DNA of 64,000 nt from Blepharisma japonicum (taxonomy: Eukaryota > Ciliophora > Heterotrichea > Heterotrichida > Blepharismidae), in the NCBI GenBank assembly GCA_949751835.1, contig CATKHK010000046.1, positions 124,001-188,000 on the forward strand, written 5' to 3'. Below, piece after piece: positions 22,682 through 31,449 of this stretch. Position 1 is the first letter of the stretch. Each line of letters starts with the position of its first letter. The notes under the pieces were generated by a model. It did not search any database. It saw nothing but the letters and a program-made list of their open reading frames with translations, and had not been told where the DNA came from. Position numbers and translations under genes: made by a program.

Positions 22682-24562
22682 TTAGGAAAATATTGAATAA
22701 AAAACTAAATAAGCTGAGTTTTGATCAAAAGCTTTATTTTCCACAATACTATCATTATATTCTATCCACTGGTCTTTATGTCTTGTAAAAGCTGTATAAT
22801 GTCCTCCATTTCCCATCTCATAATGGCATATAACTCCATACAGATAGTAAATTTGCCCATTTAGCTCTAAAATATCTTCTAAAGGTTTGAAAGATATTTG
22901 AATCCCCCTTTCAGGCTTAGGTAAGTATAATATGATATATGGCGGATACTGAATTTCAATTATCTTTGTTTGAGTAATTGAATTTTCACTGCAAAAATCG
23001 CACTTCAAACCCCCTTCAATATTTTTTGGTCTTTTTATTTTTTCAAAAAATGATCCTATATTAATTTCCGAGCTCGGAATGACCAACAAGCTTTCATATC
23101 TTGGCATAATTGATTGTTTTCCACATCTACAAGGAAATTCCTCAATAAAACTAAAAGAAAAAAATGATTTTGTGGCTTCATCCAGAGTGAAGCCTAATAG
23201 GGCCACCAATAGCTCTTTGGCATCTTGCTGATCTCAATGTAAAAATTCAGGAAATGCTGCGTCAATTTCAGATTTTAATGATCTCAATTGTGGCGATAGT
23301 GACTCATTAGTTCCCTTTCTAATCAATGAAAGGACTTTTGATAAGGTAATCGACAATTTATCTGCTTTTTTACTAATAATTTCATAAAGTTTGTTGGTAC
23401 TCGCGAAAATTTGTAAAACGGAATTTAAGTAGCAAGTGTTTCCTATGTTGGGAATTCCTAATTTTTTATTAGGGAAAATAGAGTCTTCTGAATCTTTTTG
23501 ATAAAAATTATAAACTATTGAGGGATCGTACTGTTGGTGGTTTTGAATTGATAAATAATCATTTGCCACTTTACTATATTCATCACAGGTTTGTCTTATG
23601 GTAAAATTGAATTTTGCATAATTGGATAATAAATTATTGTAATTCTCCTTTAGTTTTTCATTGCTAAATAAAAGAAGCTCGTACTTTTTCTTTTCATTTT
23701 TGAGCTCCTCTTTTAATTCTTTATTAGCTACTTGATATATTTCAGATTCTTCTTTGTTAATTCTCAACTGTTCTTGCATCTCAATTTCAGCACATTTTTT
23801 CTCCAAAGCTTCATTAAGAGCTTTATTATCTATTGTCAATTTTTCTATAATTTTTGCTTGATTCACAATTTTTTGATTTTGGCTATTTTTGATTTCTTGC
23901 ATTAAAAAGTTTGAAAAATTTTCAACATATTCAATAATTTCTTCTCCGTAATAATTTTTATTGTCCAAAATTCTTAAATGTTTAGCATAATTAATCTTTT
24001 TTATTTTACTATCTCCAATTTTTATGTATAATAAATACATACCTGTAGTAAAAGTAACCATTTTTTCATTTTTATTCCCCAACACAAACCATGAATTTTT
24101 TTTAAAGTAATACATGATTTTTTGAGAATCAGAAAAAACTGAGACAAGCAAAAATTTTTCATAATCTTTTTCTATCAAAATTTCTGGCTTGTCTATATCT
24201 TCAATCTCAACTAAAAAAAATGGCTTATTTTCATGATGCTCAGATATCATTGATGAATAAGAAATTAAGGAAAAATATCAGGATTCTTTTTCTCTATAAA
24301 AAATAAAAGAGTGGAGCTTACAATGATATAAAAAATTATAAAGGTATCCTCAGAGTTCTAATTCGCCAATTTGAAAGCTATTTAATAACTTTATTATAGA
24401 ATCTTCTTTCAAGTCAAACTTTCTTGCATCATTCAAGGCTTCCTGAATTTGTGCTAATTCACTTATTATTTCTTCATTAGCAGCTAAATAATCTGTTATA
24501 GTACTAATTAAACAGATAGAAGCGCATACATTTCAATATTTTTGGTCTTCTGGAATTTTCAT
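22682..24562 (-). CDS. USP-like deubiquitinase paralogue 4
   Basis: A 626-residue protein, continuous from the ATG at 24562 to TAA when TGA is Trp. A standard-code reading would start at 24250 and lose 104 residues ('MKIPEDQKYWNVCASICL'). The N-terminal 230 residues are hydrophobic-patterned with a CASIC motif and 'WYFSLISYSS'; like paralogue 3 this could be a degenerate second protease-like domain. A coiled coil lies near residues 230-340. The USP domain has all catalytic features: 'IGNTCYLNSVLQIF' (Cys377), 'HWDQQDAKELL', the zinc ribbon (CRCGK, LKCDFC), 'GGHYTAFTR' (His588) and 'WIEYND'. It is the best-preserved enzyme of the cluster. It has no intron at the place where its three paralogues carry one; the junction is clean, so intron loss is likely. 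Confidence 0.85.
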
Positions 24563-25160
24563 TTAAAATCTACAATTATTTTATATAAATGGAAATAGAT
24601 AAGTTTTTAATCTCATAATTTATATATTATAAATATAGTAAGAAATCAGTCTAATTATCAAATATGATATTTATTAGCTAATCTCTGCTTTAAATGCTTC
24701 AATATTTACTAAATTTACTAAGTCAATTATTTTATCAAAAATCCAGACTACATACAAATTTGAAGTATTGTTAATTTTAATTAAAATTTAATGACTGGAA
24801 ATATACTTTAAAGGTTGGAAAGTTTCACATGAGTTTTATATGTTGAGACTGCATATAAATGAAGACTAACTGAAAGTTTTGCATCTTTTTTTTTCCATTG
24901 ATTGCTCTGTATAGTCCATAAACTTCTCTTTGCAGTATTTCATATTGATTAGGCTAAAGAAATAGGAAAAATCATACTTGAAATTCTATAAATTTAATCA
25001 CGATTGCAGGCTGAGATTCTAAGAAATGAAATATGAAATGGCGAAGTTCATATATGGTCAAGCATGAAACTCAGCCAAAATCTGCTTAAAATGAATAGAC
25101 CATGAAAATAATTAATTTTATTTTATAAAGCCATCTGAAGCATTATTTTTATCGTTAAAA
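24563..25160. other. Intergenic
   Basis: AT-rich gap separating the accessory island from the housekeeping genes. No supported coding frame, RNA gene or repeat. Confidence 0.45.
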
Positions 25161-26513
25161 TTAAAGGCCAATAAGGTCTAGAATTCCATTATTTATCCTA
25201 TGTCTATGTTTTCTGTCTAAGTAAGCCAGAATATAAAGGAACACTATAACAATGTCTATATATAAAAGTAATGCCGCAACAGTGTAATCATCATACGTTA
25301 ATTCACGATGTCTTCCTCCTGCTATTAATTGCGTATCAAACACTATGAAATACCCAAACAACAATACAACTACGAAGCAGTATATCGTATACAAAAAATT
25401 ACTATGAAGCCAAACCATTGTAAGCCCAAATATGCAGAATAGCACAAGAGTGACAATTAATGCACCTCTACCTTGAGTGAAATCTCGCTTTGTTTTTCAC
25501 GCATAAATTGTTAAAGCAAATACTATCACAAGTGTACATACAGCAGCACAAATTATTATAATTGGATCATAAAAAGTGCAAATAAAAGCAACTATATAAG
25601 TTTCAAATAAAGTATATAGAAATAAAGCAATATGATTGTATGGATAATGTGTAACGAATTTTTTGAAGTAAAAAATTGCAATCATTATTATGCAAGTCAT
25701 ACCACAACATATGGCAGCAATCAACCAAAACTTTTTAATTTCTTCTCGCAAATCTTTAATTCCACAGACAATACTAACAAAAATAGCTGTAATCATTAAT
25801 TGGAATAAAAGTAGCGCATATACTTTTATAATGAAAGATCTCCTATCGTTGTTTACTGTTATCATACTTGAATTGTCTAAGAAACCTCTCAATCTTGACT
25901 CTTGTTGATTTTGATAATTAATCCTAGTGACCGGAGGATTTGCAGGAGGATTATTTAAATAGCTGGGAAAGACCGGAGGATCGGGCATAACTTGGCTGAC
26001 TTTATTGGTTGAGCTTCAATGATTTTTATCTGGATATTGTGGCAATTCTTCAAGGTACTGCTCATTATGGGAAGAAATAATCGGCTGATTGAAATAACTG
26101 GCAATAGGTTCAGAATAGGTGATAGCTTGGTTTAATTTATTGGCTGAGCATTCAGGGTTTTCATTTTGATATGTAGCACTTTCTTCAAAGTGCTGCTCAG
26201 TATTGGCAGAAATAATTGGATAGGATATAGCAGGCAGATGGATACGTTGGATAGCATTAAAAGGTAAATTCTCCTCGCTTAGTTCATCAAATGGAGGATT
26301 TAGAGAAGATGGGTTTACTTCTTCAGGATTAAAAATTGTCTGGTTCTTCTCAGAATCGTTTGGAATATTAACACTTTCTGAATTTTTTGGGCTGCAGATG
26401 ATATAATTTTTTTGATTGCTGGATATAATTGGATCGAGGTGTTCATTTAATGCTGATCCAGGTCTATATTCAGGCTGCTTCTGCTGCTGAGATTGATTAA
26501 TATAGGTCGTCAT
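25161..26513 (-). CDS. TMBIM / Bax-inhibitor-1 (lifeguard) family membrane protein
   Basis: A 450-residue protein, open throughout with TGA as Trp at two junctions ('KNHWSS', 'IYAWKTK'). Roughly 210 N-terminal residues are Pro/Asn/Gln/Ser-rich and probably cytosolic and disordered. Seven hydrophobic segments follow, ending with the family signature 'VFDTQLIAGGRHRELTYDDY' and 'ALLLYIDIVIVFLYIL'. The family forms pH- and Ca2+-sensitive leak pathways in ER or Golgi membranes and modulates stress responses. The Asp pair of the TM7 sensor region is within the visible tail. The N-terminus is longer than in most family members. No intron seen. Confidence 0.9.
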
Positions 26514-27125
26514 TTAATAATCGTTACAGATTTACTAAGCTTTAATCAAGCTCTAATTAAAATGAATAAAATCTGATAATAGCTGAGATAAGCCATATAA
26601 TTTAAAGATTGATAGTTTTATATTTGAAATTAGTGATTAATACTGGCTTTTCATGAAATTTTAAATCTATATTTTTGAAGTGTATTTAGATACCTTTGAT
26701 CCTAGGTAATTTTGAAAAAATCATTAATATAATTCTTATTTATTTATTATTTTCTTTATTAAAAGTATTTATTTTTATTAGAATATGACTCAACAAATAC
26801 TGAACAAAAATCGTTCCCACAATTGCTGGGAAAGCTATTAGTTTCAAAAACTTATTTAGATGTAAATGGCTGATTACACATAATTTTTATTATGATAATA
26901 AAGAAATACTTTTCTTGCTTATACAATCTTTTAATTATTAATTATGATCAATATCTAATCTCTTAAATAGCTTATAGTTCAAGCTCCTTTAATTTATTTA
27001 AATGTATTTTTTTACATATTTCAGAATGTTAGCACTAAATATTTTTGTTAAATTATTTATTCCCACTTGCAATTCCTATAAATATCACTACTATTTCTCA
27101 TGCATTGTCTATATATATCATAAAA
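26514..27125. other. Divergent intergenic
   Basis: AT-rich; holds the promoters of the TMBIM and RRP40 genes. The frame upstream of 27126 is open to 27045 but lacks an ATG and looks like noncoding extension. Minus-strand frames at 27057-27393 are shadows of RRP40. Confidence 0.4.
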
Positions 27126-27695
27126 ATGCAAGAAAGAGTTGACTTTCCAAACAGAAGAGCAACACGAAAATACACCTCTCAAGCAGGAGATCTTGTAATA
27201 GGAAGAGTAATAAACAGAGCAGGAGACTATTATCGAGTTGATATCGGCGATAGGTTCGATGGGATGCTGCAATACTATGATTTCGAAGGAGCAACCAAAA
27301 GAAATAGACCACAAATTGATAATAACTCTTTAATCTATGCAAGAGTCCAAGAGTCAAATCTTCATATGAACCCTGTACTGACCTGCAAATCAAATTTCAA
27401 TAAAAAAACCTGGTCATCTGGTGAAGCTCAGTTTGGACCAATTTTAGGCGGATATGCAATGGATGTGCCTATTCCTTTGTGTCAAAAACTCCTAAAAGAA
27501 GAAGGGATTAATATTTTACAAAGCTTAGGAAATGCTATTAAGTTTGAGATTGTCATTGGATATAATGGAAAAATATGAATTAACTCAGGAAATTCTAAAC
27601 ACACAATATTGCTCGCAAATGCTTTAATAAGAGCTGATACAATGAACCATCAAGAGTTCAGAGATTTAGTGGAAAGAATTAGAAGGATTTCTTAA
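27126..27695 (+). CDS. RRP40: Exosome complex RNA-binding subunit RRP40 (EXOSC3)
   Basis: A 189-residue S1/KH protein of the cap of the RNA exosome, which threads RNA into the degrading complex in nucleus and cytoplasm. Visible: the S1 domain start 'GDLVIGRVINRAGDYYRVDIG', the diagnostic 'FEGATKRNRPQI', and the KH part with 'FEIVIGYNGKIWINS', where the W is TGA. The gene continues about 40 residues past that TGA to TAA. The N-terminal domain typical of yeast and human RRP40 is almost absent; the start at 27126 leaves only about 20 residues before S1. An unseen upstream exon is possible but no intron signal supports it. Confidence 0.9.
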
Positions 27696-27973
27696 AAATT
27701 AATATAACTATAAGTAATATTAATTAAATATTTGGATTCAAATATTGCACTTTGCTGTCGTTTATTAATTAATGTCTAAATGAAACCTAATAATTATCCG
27801 GGAAAAAATAATCTAATCAATTATAATTTTTTGATATATAATAGCTGAATCCAACAACATAATTTCTACTTTTATGATGTTTCAGAATCAAAAATCCTGC
27901 TTTTAGAGAAACAGAGTAAGACTATATTAACCATAAGAGAATTAATTCAAAATCCATTAATAATTGGCTAATT

Positions 27974-29713
27974 ATGGTAGAACAAATCAAGAGTCTCGTT
28001 ATAAAATGTGAAAGCATCAGAAACATTTCAATTTCTGAAGATGCCGCAAACGAGATCAAAGAAATTTTTTCTGTAAGCAAAGAAATCAGTAATAAGCTAT
28101 ATAAAAAGCTAATTAGCCTTATTTGGGATGTTGGTGATATAATCATATACCAGCAACAGCTTAAAAAATCAAGAGACTGGAAAAGCTGGTATGCAGCAGC
28201 TGAAACAATAGATAAAATAGAAGGCAAAGATGAATGGAAAAAACGAGAACAAAGTCCACTCTATGATTACAGGCTTCTCCGACGCAGATTGAAGCTAATT
28301 CGAAGTCTTCGCCAACAAGACGATATCCCTGCCTTAGTCCATCACCTTCGCTCAGGCCTTCTTCGAGGTTTGGGTGGTAGCTTAAATTCTACGTTATATA
28401 CCAAGACTCTTGTGGATACAAAATATCTCATAATGGAATACCAAGATGAAGTTTCTAATGCCTTACGGCATGTCCTGCATTCCCAAAAATACCCACTTCT
28501 TGACAAGGTCAAGTTTTTCTCAGCATCCCGTTATGCGTTTGGAAAAACCGCTCTTCTTATGAGTGGTGGCGGAGGACTAGGGATCTACCATTTAGGCGTG
28601 GTAAAAGCCTTGTATGATCAAGGACTGCTGCCAAGAATTTTATGTGGAACTTCAGCTGGATCTATGGTGGCTTCGTTTATAGGAACTACAAAATGGGAAG
28701 ATATCCCCAAGTGGTTTGAAAAAGGAGCATTAAAATATGGACCTTTTGAAGGGCTAGCTAAAGGTTCTGTGCAAAGAAAAATTAAAAGGTTGTTTAAGCA
28801 AGGACATCTGATGGATAGTAAAACACTTGAAGTGTTTTTGAGGGCAAATCTAGGAGAAGTGACATTTGAAGAAGCTTATGAAGCGACGGGAATTATTTTA
28901 AATATTACAGTAAGTGAGTCAGGGAGCTTTGATGATTTCCGATTGCTGAACTATTTAACCGCTCCTCATGTCCTCGTATGGAGTGCTGCTTTAGCATCTT
29001 GTGCAATTCCATTTGTCTTTCAAAGTGTAGAGCTGAAATGTAAAGATCATAATGGTCAGACTGTGCCTTTCCATCCAAGTGGGTTGAAGTTTATAGATGG
29101 GACAATCAAAGCTGATTTGCCGACACAAAAATTGGCAGAAATGTTCAATGTGAATGCATTTATAGTTTCACAGACAAATCCTTGGGTATTGCCATTTTTA
29201 ACACCAGAAGATGGAGGTGGGACTTGGGGCGACAGCTTTAAATTCAAACTTTTTAAGGCTGTAAAGCGATTAATTATGATGGAATTCAGGCATAGGGTTC
29301 AACAGCTAAATTTACTTGATTTGAGTAGCACTTTGACTTGGTTTTTAAGTATTTTTACCCAGGAATATAGAGGGCATGTCACAATATGGCCTGTTCCTTC
29401 CTTAAAAGACTATGTAAATATCTTATCAAATCCTACTGATGAAGATATCCAAAGATGCATCAGAAAAGGCCAATTGAGAACTTTTCCCAAAATAAATATG
29501 CTGAAATCGATCATGGCGATTGAAAAAACTTTTGAGTCTTGCTACCATGAATTGAGGGATAGAGTTCACTCCCAAGAGAAAAGGAAGTTCTCAATGGATG
29601 GGCAGCCAGATGAAATTATACTCAAAGAAAGTTTGTATCAGACTGAGTTAGATATCATCCCTGATATCAAGAATAAAATTGAGAATCAAGAAGTTATTGT
29701 GGATGCTCTATAA
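27974..29713 (+). CDS. Patatin-like phospholipase / triacylglycerol lipase
   Basis: A 579-residue lipase of the SDP1/TGL3-5 group. A helical N-terminal region (DUF3336-like, residues 90-180) precedes the patatin core: oxyanion loop 'SGGGGLGIYHLGV', nucleophile elbow 'GTSAGS' with Ser227, and the dyad Asp375 in 'IDGTIKADLP'. Such enzymes hydrolyse storage triacylglycerol or lysophospholipids on lipid droplets or membranes. The local code needs no TGA. Start ATG is the first in frame after a stop. It is co-directional with RRP40, 280 bp upstream. Confidence 0.93.
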   Translation: MVEQIKSLVIKCESIRNISISEDAANEIKEIFSVSKEISNKLYKKLISLIWDVGDIIIYQQQLKKSRDWKSWYAAAETIDKIEGKDEWKKREQSPLYDYRLLRRRLKLIRSLRQQDDIPALVHHLRSGLLRGLGGSLNSTLYTKTLVDTKYLIMEYQDEVSNALRHVLHSQKYPLLDKVKFFSASRYAFGKTALLMSGGGGLGIYHLGVVKALYDQGLLPRILCGTSAGSMVASFIGTTKWEDIPKWFEKGALKYGPFEGLAKGSVQRKIKRLFKQGHLMDSKTLEVFLRANLGEVTFEEAYEATGIILNITVSESGSFDDFRLLNYLTAPHVLVWSAALASCAIPFVFQSVELKCKDHNGQTVPFHPSGLKFIDGTIKADLPTQKLAEMFNVNAFIVSQTNPWVLPFLTPEDGGGTWGDSFKFKLFKAVKRLIMMEFRHRVQQLNLLDLSSTLTWFLSIFTQEYRGHVTIWPVPSLKDYVNILSNPTDEDIQRCIRKGQLRTFPKINMLKSIMAIEKTFESCYHELRDRVHSQEKRKFSMDGQPDEIILKESLYQTELDIIPDIKNKIENQEVIVDAL

Positions 29714-29815
29714 ATAATAGATAGCTCTTACATGTGATTTAATAATAGGAAAGCTAATAAAGTGATTTATAGATGAGTTCTTATTAAAATTGTACACATT
29801 TCAGTTAAATCAAGC

Positions 29816-30178
29816 TTAATTAATACCCATTGCTATACGCTCTGGCTTAGACAAATGTCTGGTATACTCAAACTCGCGAAATTGGTCCTCTCCAAGTTTC
29901 CGATCGACAACTCCTGATGAAGGGTCAGTTCCAATTGGCCTTCTAAATAATAATACATGAGGTTCTGGAGGGTGAGACCCATAATGATACCATCCTTTCG
30001 ACATCTGTACTCCATATCCTCTCCATTCTTCATCAGGCATCAATCCTCTCTCCATTAGTCTCATCCCCCATTCCTTCGGAAAAATGACTTGTCGGTATTC
30101 CCAGACTGAGTCGTAGTATTTTTCAGAGTATTCAATCTTTGGAGCCTCTTCTTGCTTCTCTTTCTTAGTTTTATTCAT
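29816..30178 (-). CDS. CKS1: Cyclin-dependent kinase regulatory subunit CKS1
   Basis: A 120-residue CKS protein, which binds CDK and helps it phosphorylate multisite substrates. Conserved elements: 'YSEKYYDSVWEYRQVIFPKEW', 'EEWRGYGVQMSKGWYHY', and 'EPHVLLFRRPIG' covering the phosphate-binding pocket and the C-terminal strand. It carries about 15 extra N-terminal Lys/Glu-rich residues and a 30-residue tail compared with the human protein. AGCTTATA lies directly before ATG on the minus strand. Confidence 0.96.
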   Translation of the reverse strand: MNKTKKEKQEEAPKIEYSEKYYDSVWEYRQVIFPKEWGMRLMERGLMPDEEWRGYGVQMSKGWYHYGSHPPEPHVLLFRRPIGTDPSSGVVDRKLGEDQFREFEYTRHLSKPERIAMGIN

Positions 30179-30445
30179 TATAAGCTAAGATTTTCGTCGA
30201 GCTTATATAGACTTCATTTCTTCAGCTGAAGATTTACTTCAAGATATATGGATTCCATGCTAAAATTTATTTATAAAATAATTAATTTTCATCATTTTTA
30301 ATTTAATATTAAGTTTATAACTTGTCCAGACAGCTATTTAGACTAGATTAGGCTTTGCTAGAAAAATAATGATCTTTATTTTTCTAAATATAATGCAAAT
30401 ATCATTTAAATTATATTAATCGCTAAACTCAATATTAATCTTTTC

Positions 30446-30451
30446 TTATAA
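30446..30451 (+). promoter_or_regulatory. TTATAA directly before a start codon
   Basis: TTATAA abuts ATG of the Rab gene. The same arrangement recurs at 31119 (NDUFS5-like), 31443 (INTS3) and 50972 (centrin). It could be an initiator-like element for very short 5' leaders; function is inferred. Confidence 0.35.
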
Positions 30452-31097
30452 ATGGCATCTAGTGATCAACAGCCAGACGCTCTTTATAAACTCCTCATCA
30501 TTGGCGACTCTGGTGTCGGAAAATCTTGCTTCCTCTTACAATTCACAGAAGGCGATTTTAAAGAAGACCACAACGTCACCATCGGTGTAGAGTATGGTGC
30601 CAAAACTCTCAAAGTTGCTGAGAAAAATGTAAAACTCCAAATTTGGGACACAGCAGGACAAGAGTCCTTCAGAGCTATTACCCGCTCGTTTTATAGAAAT
30701 GCACATGGCGTAGTCTTAATGTATGACTTAACACGTTTAGAAAGCTATGAAAACCTATATGACTGGCTTAAAGAAATCAAGCAAAATTCTGATTCAGATG
30801 TCGTCATCTATCTTGTAGGCAATATGCTGGACTTAGCAGAGGATGAAAGAGAAGTCCAGACAGATATCGCACAAGCTTTTGCTGAAGAAAATAAGCTGGA
30901 TGGATTTACTGAGGCCTCGGCGAAAACAGCTGAGCATGTTTCTGAGGTAAATTATAACTAGGGTTTTTCAAAAAATAGCAGAAGTTCTGCACAAGAAAGC
31001 ATTGGAAAAAGCAACCAAAGAAGAAAAGCCAGCACCTGCCCAGCCTCCAATTATAGTGCGTCCGACACAGCCAACAAAGAAAAAGTCATGCTGCTAA
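30452..31097 (+). CDS. Rab-family small GTPase (Rab2/4/14-like)
   Basis: A 209-residue Rab acting in vesicle transport. Motifs: P-loop 'GDSGVGKS', switch I 'TIGVEYGAK', 'WDTAGQESFRAITRSFYRNA' of the Rab2/Rab4/Rab14 type, 'EASAK', and a C-terminal double Cys 'KKKSCC' for geranylgeranylation. The guanine motif NKxD reads 'GNMLDL', with Met for Lys, which should weaken nucleotide specificity. A short intron interrupts 'HVSE/VFQKIAEV'; the reading frame requires removal of 16 nt (30947-30962 or 30946-30961), although a canonical 15-nt GT...AG (30947-30961) is visible. The CC end proves the downstream frame. Start follows TTATAA. Confidence 0.92.
30947..30962 (+). other. Atypical 16-nt intron in Rab gene
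   Basis: GTAAATTATAACTAG is a perfect 15-nt GT...AG, but the Rab frame resumes only if one more G is removed. Either a 16-nt intron with unusual border (GT...GG or GG...AG) or a one-base error in the GGG run at 30961-30963. Confidence 0.6.
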
Positions 31098-31118
31098 ATA
31101 GCCTAATATTTAAATCCT

Positions 31119-31125
31119 TTATAAA
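31119..31125 (+). promoter_or_regulatory. TTATAAA before a start codon
   Basis: Immediately 5' of the NDUFS5-like ATG and only about 20 bp after the Rab stop. See the entry at 30446. Confidence 0.3.
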
Positions 31126-31416
31126 ATGGCTTATTTTCACGGAATGACAATAGATGGTGGAGTCCAGCGCTGTTTCCCTGTCTGGATGAAGTTTGAAGAA
31201 TGTTTTAAAGGTGAGACTGACCCAATGGAAATCTGTAGAGATCAGTTTGACGACTATGCAGAATGCTATAGGAGAAGAAAGGAAAAAAGACTGAATTATC
31301 GCATTAAAGAAGAGCTGCACAAGTGGAAAGTCTTGGCTATTCCTCAATATAACGAACTCACTGATTCCTTCGAGCCAGTAAGGCTTCCAGCAGATCCAGA
31401 CGCCTATTTTAACTAG
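31126..31416 (+). CDS. Complex I 15-kDa subunit, NDUFS5-like
   Basis: A 96-residue protein with the twin-Cys (CHCH) pattern 'CFPVWMKFEECF' and 'CRDQFDDYAECYRRRKEKR'. The second helix, DDYxEC followed by a basic run, is characteristic of NDUFS5, an accessory subunit on the intermembrane side of mitochondrial complex I imported through the Mia40 route. Length fits the family (about 100). The assignment rests on this motif; another CHCH protein is possible. It lies 29 bp after the Rab gene and 33 bp before INTS3, so the three are tightly packed on one strand. Confidence 0.75.
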   Translation: MAYFHGMTIDGGVQRCFPVWMKFEECFKGETDPMEICRDQFDDYAECYRRRKEKRLNYRIKEELHKWKVLAIPQYNELTDSFEPVRLPADPDAYFN

Positions 31417-31442
31417 TCTAATGGCCCAAATAAGTCTTAGTC

Positions 31443-31449
31443 TTATAAA
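31443..31449 (+). promoter_or_regulatory. TTATAAA before a start codon
   Basis: Directly precedes the INTS3 ATG, 27 bp after the previous stop. See the entry at 30446. Confidence 0.3.
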
